A stretch of DNA of 64,000 nucleotides from Arenicola marina (lineage: Eukaryota > Annelida > Polychaeta > Arenicolidae), in assembly GCA_964019135.1 (NCBI GenBank), contig OZ025257.1:15961971-16025970 (forward strand), in the 5' to 3' direction. Positions 10,430 through 19,070 of the stretch are shown piece after piece; position 1 is the first letter of the stretch; the number at the start of each line of letters is the position of its first letter. A program made the translations under genes and the position numbers. The notes below the pieces were generated by a model, which was given only the letters and a program-made list of their open reading frames with translations, did not search any database and was not told the origin of the DNA.

Positions 10430-11930
10430 AGCACTGTGGCACTGTAGTCGCCATACTCTTGGCAATTTATGCCCACACTGTAGTAGCTACACTCTTTGGC
10501 ACTCTGTGCCCATGCAGGTTTAGTTATACTCTTCGGCACTCCGTGCCCATGCTGAGTAGCAATACTCTTTGGCACTTTGTGCCCATGCTGGAGTAGCAAT
10601 ACTCTTTGGCACTTTGTGCCCATGCTTGAGTAGCAATACGCTTTTGGCACTTTGTGCCCATGCTTGAGTAGCAATACTCTTTGGCACTTTGTGCCCATGC
10701 TTGAGTAGCAATACTCTTTGGCACTTTGTGCCCATGCTTGAGTAGCAATACTCTTTTGGCACTTTGTGCCCATGCTTGAGTAGCAATACTCTTTTAACAC
10801 GTTGTGCCCATGCTGAGTAGCAATACTCTTTTGGCACTTTGTGCCCATGCTTGAGTAGCAATACTCTTTGGCACTTTGTGCCCATGCTGGAGTAGCAATA
10901 CTCTTTTGGCACTTTGTGCCCATGCTGGAGTAGCAATACTCTTTGGCACTTTGTGCCCATGCTGGAGTAGCAATACTCTTTGGCACTTTGTGCCCATGCT
11001 GGAGTAGCAATACTCTTTGGCACTTTGTGCCCATGCTTGAGTAGCAATACTCTTTGGCACTTTGTGCCCATGCTGGAGTAGCAATACTCTTTGGCACTTT
11101 GTGCCCATGCTTGAGTAGCAATACTCTTTGGCACTTTGTGCCCATGCTTGAGTAGCAATACTCTTTTGGCACTTTGTGCCCATGCTTGAGTAGCAATACT
11201 CTTTTAACACGTTGTGCCCATGCTGAGTAGCAATACTCGTTTGGCACTTTGTGCCCATGCTTGAGTAGCAATACTCTTTGGCACTTTGTGCCCATGCTGG
11301 AGTAGCAATACTCTTTTGGCACTTTGTGCCCATGCTGGAGTAGCAATACTCTTTGGCACTTTGTGCCCATGCTTGAGTAGCAATACTCTTTTGGCACTTT
11401 GTGCCCATGCTGGAGTAGCAATACTCTTTGGCACTTTGTGCCCATGCTGGATTAGCAATACTCTTTTGGCACTTTGTGCCCATGCTGGAGTAGCAATACT
11501 CTTTTGGCACTTTGTGCCCATGCTGGATTAGCAATACTCTTTTGGCACTTTGTGCCCATGCTTGAGTAGCAATACTCCTTTGGCATTTTGTGCCCATGCT
11601 GGAGTAGCAATACTCTTTTGGCACTCTGTGCCCATGCTTGAGTAGCAATACTCTTTTGGCACTTTGTGCCCATGCTTGAGTAGCAATACTCTTTTGGCAC
11701 TTTGTGCCCATGCTTGAGTAGCAATACTCTTTTGGCACTTTGTGCCCATGCTTGAGTAGCAATACTCGTTTGGCACTTTGTGCCCATGCTTGAGTAGCAA
11801 TACTCTTTTGGCACTTTGTGCCCATGCTTGAGTAGCAATACTCTTTGGCACTTTGTGCCCATGCTGGAGTAGCAATACTCTTTTAACACTTTGTGCCCAT
11901 GCTGAGTAGCAATACTCCTTGGCATTTTCA
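10430..11930 (+). repeat. 37/38-bp satellite, about 40 copies, of hairpin-forming monomers inside the Ngaro element
   Basis: Each monomer carries two perfect short dyads: GAGTA-GCAA-TACTC (5-bp stem, 4-nt GNRA-type loop) and GGCAC-TTT-GTGCC (5-bp stem, 3-nt loop). The length alternates between 37 and 38 bp through a CTTTGG/CTTTTGG variant. The first three or so copies (10430-10550) are diverged. A higher-order repeat is visible: the odd TTTTAACACGTTGTGCCC monomer occurs at about 10792 and 11203, with nearly identical neighbouring monomers, so a block of about 411 bp (11 monomers) was duplicated. Long minus-strand ORFs here are translations of the repeat, not genes. Confidence 0.95.
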
Positions 11931-12135
11931 GCTATTCTACCTTTTACTCTGTCTTATGCTGGAGTTGCCTTTTTCCTGCAACTGTTGGGGGCCCACATGT
12001 CAGTTGCTACATCACTATTGGCCATCAATACCCTTGAGCTATAACATTGTTGCATGGCTGTACAGGGAATGCCTACGCATGATAAATTATAATCCTTATC
12101 ACATTAATCTTTCGCTGTCAGTCTTACTTTCAGCT

Positions 12136-13138
12136 ATGCCTCGCCGTACCAATACCGCTAGCACTCGTGCCGGCAAGGCTCCTGTCCCTGCGAGAGGCAA
12201 GAGGCCAGTACCAGTCCCAGCGAGAGATGATAGCCCACCACCCCCCAGCGCCCACCTCGGTCACGGCGACCCCCTACAAGATTGGACGAGGCAGCGCCAC
12301 CCAAGCGCCCAAGACAATCACCTGAGGCCCCTCCACCTCAACAAGACATATCTACCCGCATCGAGGCTATGCAGGATCAAATAGCCTTCCGCAAAACAGC
12401 CCATCCTCTCAAACCGTCATGGTCACTCTTGACAAACTCGGCCAGACGCCCGCTTTGAATATGGCTGAAAAGGCTAATCGCCACATTTCTTCCATCGAGC
12501 AGTGGACGGACGCGTTCTTGCTCTATACGTCCATTGCTTTGCAGCCTAACCCCTCACAAGCATGTGCCATGCTAAAGTGCATGGACACTGTGCGCACCCT
12601 TCCCAGGTCCAATGGGGGTCACGCCTGGAGAGTCTACGACGAGCAATTTCGTAAACTGCGGGCCTTGATGCCATCGCCGCCAACTCTGCTTGGCAATCTC
12701 CCCGTCAGCCCTTTCGGCAAGGCCCCGGCCATGCCCGGGCCAAACCGGATGGAGTCGGAGTGTGCTTCCGCTACTCCTCCCAAGGGAAGTGTGGGGTGCC
12801 CACGTGCAGATACCGGCACGTCTGTCAGAAATGTAGAGGCAAGCACCCTGCCACAAAGTGTGGCCTCAGGACCCCTAAGGCCACTCCGACCCATTCCCAA
12901 TCAACTCCCTTCCCCCATAAACCCACAAGAACTTAAGGTTCTCCTCCGTGGTTACAACCCAGTCGCCCGCGACTACCCATTATCCGGCATCACCCACGGC
13001 TTCTCGCTAGGTTTTGTCGGTGCTATATCTAATGCCGAACCGTCTAGCCATCCCTCCACCACCCAAAACCCAGAGATTGTCTCTCAGCTCCTTGCGGAAG
13101 AGCTCAAGCACAATCGTACTGCTAGGCCTTTCTCTTAA
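12136..13138 (+). pseudogene. Ngaro gag-like region and N-terminal RT connection
   Basis: It starts MPRRTNTASTRAGKAPVPA, a basic, proline-rich N-terminus. After a frameshift (before 12419) come SSIEQWTDAFLLYTSI and HAWRVYDEQFRKLRA, typical of the region before the zinc knuckles in Ngaro/DIRS proteins. In the +2 frame relative to 12419, positions 12763-12858 encode a C-x8-C-x4-C-x3-H motif followed by C-x2-C-x3-H-x4-C, both nucleic-acid-binding zinc motifs. Back in the original frame, YPLSGITHGFSLGFVG is the usual N-terminal segment of DIRS-type RT. The frame then hits TAA at 13136-13138 but runs on in the same frame into RT (PPLPHMFISPLGLVPKK). It packages element RNA in intact relatives; this copy needs two frameshifts. 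Confidence 0.82.
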
Positions 13139-14313
13139 CCCCCGTTACCTCATATGTTTATTTCACCCCTGGGTCTCGTGCCCAAGAAGGAGGCCGGACA
13201 GTTCCGTCTCATTCACAATCCTTCTTTTCCCCGCGGTCGATCGGTTAACGACGGTATTCCAGCTGACCTGTGCGGAGTGTCTTACGAAGACCTGGACCAT
13301 GTGGTGTCCCTCATCAATACCCTGGGTCGCAACTGTCTTATAGCTAAAGTGGACATCGCACACGCTTTTCGTATTTTACCTGTGTCTCCCCTCGATTATC
13401 ACCTCCTTGGGTTTACTTGAAACGGTCACTACTACTACGACCGTATGTTACCAATGGGCTGCAGCATTAGCTGCGCCGTTTTCGAAGCTTTTAGTACCTC
13501 TCTCCATTGGATTCTGCACCACAAATTTCACGTCGAAGTGCTCTCCCATATCCTCGATGATTTTATCTTCCTTGCGCCCACTCAAACCACTCTAGGTTCT
13601 GCTTATATCGAAACATTCACCAAACTCGCTACACGAGTTAACTTTCCCATCAAGCATTCCAAAACGGCCCTTCCCACCACTAAAGCAACCTTACATGGCA
13701 TCGACATCGATACAACAAAGATGTCGGCCTATTTGCCACGGGATAAGGTCGTTGCATGCATCAGCCGCCTGGCGAAATATCGCAAATCCAAAACTATCTC
13801 ACTGAAAGCGTTACAGTCGCTCGTTTGACACCTTAACTTCGCATGTCGCGCGGTCATTCCGGGTCGGGCCTTCCTACGTCGTCTTATCGACCTAACAGCC
13901 AAGGTCACCAAGCCCCATCATCACATCACCCTCACCTCGGAAGCCCGGAAAGATATGGCAACATGGTTACTGTTTTTTGAGAGCTTTAACGGCCGACCTT
14001 TCCTACTCCCCAATAAGTGGTGCTCCTCCCTGGAGCTTCGTCTCGAAAGCGATGCTTCTGGGTTGGGGTTCGCAGCTATACTCGGCTCACATTGGCTGCA
14101 AGGTCGCTGGCCCCCCTCTTGGCACGATCACCACATCACCATCAAGGAACTGCTTCCAATCGTCCTCGCCATTAGGGTATGAGGGCAGTTACTCCAGAAC
14201 CATCGCATGCTTTTCCTATGCGATAACATGGTTGTTGTCTACATCATAAATTCACAAACATCGCGCTCCCATCACCCCAACTCTCCTCAAAAAATTGGTT
14301 TCGTCACTGGACG
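13139..14313 (+). pseudogene. Ngaro reverse transcriptase and RNase H (in-frame TGA stops)
   Basis: One frame from 13154 to about 14265 holds the whole polymerase. SPLGLVPKKEAGQFRLIHN begins RT; LIAKVDIAHAFRILP holds the first catalytic Asp; LPMGCSISCAVFE is motif B; HILDDFIFLAP is the catalytic DD (13556-13561). RNase H follows: LESDASGLGFAAIL (Asp), IKELLPIVLAI (Glu), LFLCDNMVVVYIIN (Asp). TGA interrupts the frame at about 13418, 13826 and 14180. In each case the neighbouring residues suggest a lost Trp (GFT-W-NGHYYYDRMLP, LQSLV-W-HLNFACR, AIRV-W-GQLLQNH). After KKLV-like codons near 14300 the RNase H C-terminus is missing. Confidence 0.88.
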
Positions 14314-14870
14314 TTGTTGCGGACTTCTTCTCAAACTCTTTTCAGAGCCATGTATCTGCTAGCCTTCCACGCCTTCCTTAGAATAGGAGAAATTACCTTT
14401 GCAACGTCCGCCCCGAATCACACCCTACAGTTCGCTAATGTTGCTAGATCAGATGCCAAATTGCTCTTGACGTTCGCCTCCTTTAAGCATCATCAAGGAA
14501 CCCCCGTTACCCTCTCACTGTCACGACTAACGTCGCAACCTACGCTGTGCCCAGTCCTGGCCTTAGACGCCTACCTTACACAACGCCCGCAGCTCTCCGG
14601 GTCCGTTATTCATCTTCCCTCGGGATTTTCCCGTGTCCCGGCAGTACTTTACACGCGTCCTGCAGCAGTCACTTTCTTGGTCGGGCGTATCCGCCGCCGT
14701 CTGCAAGGGACATAGTTTCGCATCGGGGCAGCGACCACGGCCGCCGCCATGGGAGTACTCAACGAAACGATTCGACGGATGGGTCGATGGAAATCCGACG
14801 CTTAACGTCGCTACATTCGGATGCCATCCCTTACCTTGTAGTTCTTTCCAGGGATCTCACCTAATCATAC
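14314..14870 (+). pseudogene. Ngaro tyrosine recombinase, N-terminally truncated and frameshifted
   Basis: The catalytic domain begins RAMYLLAFHAFLRIGEITF, containing the box I Arg. After QLSGSVIHLPSG and FLVGRIRRRLQ a one-base deletion near 14718 moves the frame to FRIGAATTAAAMG (the box II His-x2-Arg is GHS-FR). It continues RRMGRWKSDA (the conserved Trp), then TAA where Tyr/Phe-like residues are usual, then RRYIRM, which keeps the probable nucleophile Tyr beyond the stop. Only about 30 bp separates RNase H from this domain. In intact relatives a DNA-binding N-terminal recombinase region of a few hundred codons lies there, so it has been deleted. The enzyme would integrate circular cDNA by strand exchange; this copy is inactive. 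Confidence 0.87.
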
Positions 14871-14879
14871 GTCTCGCCA

Positions 14880-15215
14880 TGCCGCCGCTTTCAGCTTAGG
14901 CTGATTGGCTCTTACAACGTCGTGACTCACATATTACACCCGCCGCTTTCAGCTTAGGCTGAGTGGCCTTAAACCCCCCGCCGCTTTCAGCTTAGGCTGA
15001 GTGGCCCTGAACCCCCCGCCGCTTTCAGCTTAGGCTGAGTGGCCCTGAACCCCCCGCCGCTTTCAGCTTAGGCTGAGTGGCCTTAAACCCACCCGCCGCT
15101 TTCAGCTTAGGCTGAGTGGCTCTAAACCCGTCGTGACTCAGAGATTGCACCCCGCCGCTTTCAGCTTAGGCTGAGAAGTCTAGGTCACCCCGCTACTTAC
15201 GGCTTGAGCTGAGTA
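14880..15215 (+). repeat. 38-bp tandem repeat with TCAGC-TTAG-GCTGA hairpin, 7-8 copies
   Basis: The core CGCCGCTTTCAGCTTAGGCT is repeated at about 14883, 14941, 14979, 15017, 15056, 15094 and 15153, with a degenerate copy near 15198. Most spacings are 38 bp. The first and last intervals are about 60 bp and both contain CGTCGTGACTCA. Each copy holds a perfect 5-bp stem with a 4-nt loop. It directly follows the recombinase. Confidence 0.9.
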
Positions 15216-15352
15216 GCCGATGCCCGCTCGCTTAGGGTCTAGTATTCTTCTCCTGCTACCGGGAGCTTACGCTACGTTCAGACTCACGAATAGTTCAGTT
15301 CGTTTTAGTTATGCTCCCCTCTAACAGGCAGTATCTTGGGTGGGTCATATGG

Positions 15353-16001
15353 GGTGGTTTTTCCAGCACCACCTTTGGTGCGGTCACCGCATAATATTGT
15401 AATGTTCTAGCATAATCGTTACGTCATGTTATCGAGGCCTGCTTAGATTAGCACGACCTCTCTTGTTCTAAGTCAACGGGTATAAATACATATACGGTTC
15501 ATTAGAACCTTACTGCATTTTGCGACATCTATCGGTCTTCGTAACTGTTACGTACTCAGTCATCTTGTCACCGCATTTTGCGGGAATTGTATTAGTCTGT
15601 AAATGTTACGTAACTAGTCATTTACTCCTCGCAGTTTGCGGGAATTCCTTTGTCATATACCGGTTATGTTATAATCGCAATTCGCGGTTATTGTTTGTTA
15701 ATTAACGGTTGCGTAATAAGCGCAATTCGCGGATATTGTTTGTTAATTAACGGTTGCGTAAAAAGCGCAATCCGCGGGTATTATTTTATTCTGTATCGGT
15801 CTAACGATACGCCACTGACGGGGGTATTTCCCGCAGTGACGCCATTTCCGGGTATCGGGCTATCATTGCGCGGCTTATACTACATCTCATATCGTAGACT
15901 GCTGTACATTCGATGTGACCGCGCTCTCCTTTGTCAACGGCGGCGTGGCCAACGTAATATCAGTAAGGCCTGGTGTCGGGCCATAGGCCACGCCATTGCG
16001 T
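15353..16001 (+). repeat. Split direct repeat B1 (649 bp)
   Basis: It runs from GGTGGTTTTTCCAGCACC to GGCCACGCCATTGCGT and matches B2 (16407-17006). The main difference is one extra copy of an internal unit of about 45 bp, GGTTGCGTAATAAGCGCAATT and following. It contains several CCGCA-TTT-TGCGG-like dyads and GTTACGTA words. Confidence 0.93.
15481..15488 (+). promoter_or_regulatory. TATA-like box in B1
   Basis: TATAAATA in the context ACGGGTATAAATACATA. The same site is present in B2 at about 16535-16542. It could drive element transcription; promoter function is inference. Confidence 0.4.
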
Positions 16002-16130
16002 AACCCGATACCCCCTTTTACTGGGTTTTGAATAAACCCCTATTTCAACCTATCATCGTGTGTTTGTTTTTCTCGCACCAAACATAGCTGCGATACTGCC
16101 TGTCCTCAGCGATTCCCGGGAGCTTTATAA
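16002..16130 (+). other. Spacer between B1 and A2 of the Ngaro element
   Basis: 129 bp present only once. It starts right after the B1 end with AACCCGATACCCCC and stops before A2. It contains AATAAA at about 16031-16036 (TTGAATAAACCCC), a possible polyadenylation signal for element transcripts. Confidence 0.5.
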
Positions 16131-16388
16131 ATGGAAGATTTCACGCAGTAAATCTGTTTTATACAGCCCCTGGAATGCTCTTCTAGTCCGTCTTACACGG
16201 GTCCCTATGACCGCGTATGACCTGGCGGGCAGACCAGCGCACCTTGCAGGGGCGCGTTATGTTGGTGTGTGGGGTCAACGCTCACGTGATGTTTACTCCG
16301 GCCTTATTTGCAGTGCGCACGCACCTTACTATTTCTTTCCGGTCGGCCATCTTTGCAGGGTAAAAACTATTTTGCGGTTCTACGAAAT
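16131..16388 (+). repeat. Split direct repeat A2
   Basis: 258 bp, same length as A1 with two substitutions. It lies between B1 and B2 as expected for Ngaro. Confidence 0.93.
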
Positions 16389-16406
16389 CCCTCCCTCCCT
16401 CCCACA

Positions 16407-17006
16407 GGTGGTTTTTCCAGCCCCACCTTTGGTGCGGTCACCGCATAATATTGTAATGTTCTAGCATAATCGTTACGTCATGTTATCGAGGCCTGCTTAG
16501 ATTAGCACGACCTCTCTTGTTCTAAGTCAACGGGTATAAATACATATACGGTTCATTAGAACCTTACTGCATTTTGCGACATCTATCGGTCTTCGTAACT
16601 GTTACGTACTTGTCTTCTTGTCACCGCATTTTGCGGGAATTGTATTAGTCTGTAAATGTTACGTAACTAGTCATTTACTCCTCGCAGAAGGGAATTCTTT
16701 TGTCATATACCGGTTATGTAATAAGCGCAATTCGCGGATATTGTTTGTTAATTAACGGTTGCGTAATAAGCGCAATCCGCGGGTATTATTTTATTCTGTA
16801 TCGGTCTAACGATACGCCACTGACGGGGGTAATTCCCGCAGTGACGCCATTTCCGGGTATCGGGCTATCGTTGCGCGGCTTATACTACATCTCATATCGT
16901 AGACTGCTGTACATTCGATGTGACCGCGCTCTCCTTTGTCAACGGCGGCGTGGCCAACGTAATATCAGTAAGGCCTGGTGTCGGGCCATAGGCCACGCCG
17001 TTGCGT
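16407..17006 (+). repeat. Split direct repeat B2 (right end of Ngaro element)
   Basis: 600 bp. It matches B1 with a few substitutions, a small change near 16687 and loss of one 45-bp internal unit. Similarity ends at GCCACGCCGTTGCGT, which is taken as the element's right end. Confidence 0.92.
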
Positions 17007-17149
17007 TCACACACACAGAACCATCAATACTGTACATCAGTCGAGAAGAGGTTAATCCGCATCCTTTAAGCCGTAAAATAAACGTGTCACTAACAACAAA
17101 GACAGAGCCCGCGACCGCGTCGTAAGCTGTTACTCTTTGTTTCGAGAAA

Positions 17150-17372
17150 AATCGCCTAAATTTGGTGGTCGCATTAGCGGGGTTGAGTTCCATTGAAATT
17201 GCTTGGTTGGGTCTGGCCTTGGTGGTCTTAATACCGGATTAGCGGGGTGATCACATTAGCGGGGTTCAGGCCAGTGTTAATGTATGAGCAAAAATTTGGG
17301 ACTAGGAAAAAGTGGTCTTAATGGCGGGGTGGTCACATTACCGGGGTGGTCTTAAAGCGGGATCCCACCGTA
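17150..17372. repeat. Possible MITE remnant with GCGGGGTGGTC words
   Basis: Repeated variants of ATTAGCGGGGT and GGTGGTC(TT/AC)A occur at about 17165, 17228, 17252, 17318 and 17342. The segment ends TTAAAGCGGGATCCCACCG just before a TA-rich run. This resembles the end of many invertebrate TIR elements inserted at TA, but I could not find a matching inverted end. Confidence 0.4.
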
Positions 17373-17589
17373 TATATATATGTCCAACATAAATGAATGA
17401 TCCCTTTTAAAGTAAACGCGTTGATTCACTAATACTGTTTTCAGTGGGAGTTGTTTCATGGAAGTTACACTGGACGACTTCACCCTTGTGGGGATTTGGA
17501 AAAAGATTTTCAAAATTATATCTGCTACCCTTAGTACTTCACGAACAATTAAACCGAGAACTCCCCGCATACAAAGGATAGGCGAGTAG

Positions 17590-17745
17590 ATAATATAAAT
17601 TTTTCGATTTCCCGATTCACTGTTATCTAATATTAAAATTCCCAGTTCATGATTAACGAAAATTAACGAAAGTCGGCTCATACCTCATTCCCAGTTCACG
17701 GAGTATTATTTTTCTCATTCCCAGTTCATGGTGAAATGCACCTTG
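17590..17745 (+). repeat. Dispersed repeat with TTCCCAGTTMACG words, copy 1
   Basis: Stretches such as CACTGTTATCTAATATTA and CATTCCCAGTTCACGG recur in modified form at 18895-19065. Within each copy the phrase ATTCCCAGTT(C/A)A is repeated several times. Confidence 0.6.
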
Positions 17746-17809
17746 CCCCCCACCCCCATCCATATGATGGTTGTCTCGTGACAGCCAGAGGGTCGTTCTT
17801 GCAATGTTA

Positions 17810-17905
17810 GGGCAAACCATTGTTTCCGCATAGCTCGCGTATCAATCACGCCTACCATTTATCACAATGTAATCCATTTCGTGGCCCTATTTTCGAACAT
17901 GGACA
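17810..17905 (+). repeat. Dispersed repeat shared with 61525-61620
   Basis: Shared words include AACCATTGTTTC, then GCATAGCTC, CGTAT, TCACGCCT and GTGG. The second copy lies 43.7 kb away in the same orientation. Confidence 0.6.
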
Positions 17906-17923
17906 CATTGCATGTGTGTGACA

Positions 17924-18016
17924 CCAAAGATATTAGTACACCAAGATAAGTCATACGGCGATTTCCTTGTAATCGTTCTCCGGTGGCGCCGCCAAGCGGT
18001 AAGGGCGTAGCGTTGC
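17924..18016 (+). repeat. Left inverted-repeat arm
   Basis: It pairs with 19483-19585 on the opposite strand. The best-conserved block is CCAAAGATATTAGTACACCA, followed by AGATAAGTCATACGGCG. Confidence 0.75.
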
Positions 18017-18039
18017 ACCATGCCACCGTCAACAGGCAT

Positions 18040-18132
18040 CAACTTCAAGTTTGTTCTGCCATAAATTGCGCGAATTCACGAAAGAAATGTCAAGGAAAGC
18101 CACTCTTCAGATTCCACAAGGAAAAAGAAAGG
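18040..18132 (+). pseudogene. N-terminal half of a THAP zinc-finger domain ending at a splice donor
   Basis: One frame reads VCSAINCANSRKKC, then LFRFHKEKER. C-x4-C followed about 20 residues later by an F-x-F-H/P-K motif is the start of the THAP C2CH domain (C-x2-4-C, FHxFP). The coding stops at AAAGAAAG followed by GTAAGA, a consensus donor. The ATG at 18019 is in another frame, so a frameshift or alternative start is needed. The C-terminal C-x2-H half was not found downstream to 19.5 kb. THAP domains bind DNA in host regulators and in P-like and Kolobok transposases. Confidence 0.55.
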
Positions 18133-18894
18133 TAAGACATGCTTCTTGCGTTAATTTATCAGTCATTGATATCGTGCATCGATTATCACCGCCACAATTG
18201 CCGATCATTCTCTATTATCGCCCACGTCGAAGCGGGATGATGCAAGTAAAAGCAGTCAAAAATCTATCGTTGCCAATTATTACTCAATAATTATCAGATG
18301 ACAACAAGCTTCACATGACTGCTAAGACTTAACGAATGTGCAATCAGGTGTCCTGATCAATCTGGGGCTTAAATCAAAATTAGGTGAACTCAAACCATAT
18401 AGTATATGATCATATATAGACCTATAGCTGCCATGGGTGTCCGGCTCCCAGTGTCTGGCTAGCTTTGTCAGCTTTTGTCAAAGGTAACCAAAGCCTTTGT
18501 CTGCATTTCTACTTAGCGCTTGTGCAGTCATCTTTTTTTTACGTTTATAACCATTTATAAAATGTTGTTTTTATTACTATTTTTCAGATCTCAGAGATAT
18601 GCAAGAAAGAAAAACTTGTTGAATAAGTCCAGTTTCCGCATCAGCTGAAGTAGTTTAGTGTTTGTTATAGGCCTACACTTGTTGGGAGCCTGTGTTTGCA
18701 GTGGGGGTGGGGTGGGGGGCAAGGGCGAGGGGGGGGGGGGCAAACGCGAGGGGGGGGGGGGGGCAAGGGCGAGGGGGGGGGTCGAGTTCCAAGATCAGGA
18801 AGAATAAATTTCTTTATTACCAGCACACGATGAATTAAAAAGATAACTACCAGTATACATAGGAAGGCGGATACATGATATAAAGTAGCGATTT
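18133..18894. other. No gene seen; G-rich run at 18700-18781
   Basis: AT-rich sequence. 18700-18781 has at least four poly(G) runs with CAAGGGCGAGG/CAAACGCGAGG spacers. The minus-strand proline-rich ORF over it is a translation of poly(C). Confidence 0.5.
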
Positions 18895-19070
18895 CCCACT
18901 TCACCGTTATTTAATATTATTATTCCCAGTTAACGATTAATGAAATTCCTTGATCAAGACGGTCAGCTAATATCACATTCCCAATCAACGAAGAATCATT
19001 TGCCTCAACCCCAGTTAACGGTGAAATGAAAACCCCATTCCCGAGTAACGGAAATATCCCTTACCCCCGC
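18895..19070 (+). repeat. Dispersed repeat with TTCCCAGTTMACG words, copy 2
   Basis: Related to 17590-17745 (for example CACCGTTATTTAATATTATT, then TTCCCAGTTAACGATTAATG). It is followed by a poly(C) run at about 19070-19085. Confidence 0.6.

Larger units (their letters stand above)
9337..17006 (+). mobile_element. Ngaro-type (DIRS-order) tyrosine-recombinase retrotransposon, 7.67 kb
   Basis: The layout is A1 (9337-9594), ORFs, B1 (15353-16001), A2 (16131-16388), B2 (16407-17006). This split-direct-repeat architecture is characteristic of Ngaro elements, which replicate through a circular DNA and integrate with a tyrosine recombinase rather than an integrase. The coding order is SGNH-hydrolase-like ORF, gag-like zinc knuckles, RT, RNase H, recombinase. 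A1 and A2 have equal length (258 bp) and differ at two positions. The coding part is broken by frameshifts, stop codons and a large deletion between RNase H and recombinase. Near-identical repeats with ruined ORFs suggest recent mobilisation in trans. Exact outer ends are inferred from where the repeat pairs lose similarity. Confidence 0.93.

Noticed and set aside
10414..11925. Long minus-strand ORFs (up to 343 residues) with repeated MGTKCQ/HGHKVPK units
   Set aside because: They are translations of the 37/38-bp satellite in shifting frames; no start context, no flanking coding signal and the opposite strand carries the Ngaro genes.
10430..11930. CRISPR-like array
   Set aside because: Monomers abut directly with no unique spacers, there are no cas genes and the window is eukaryotic.
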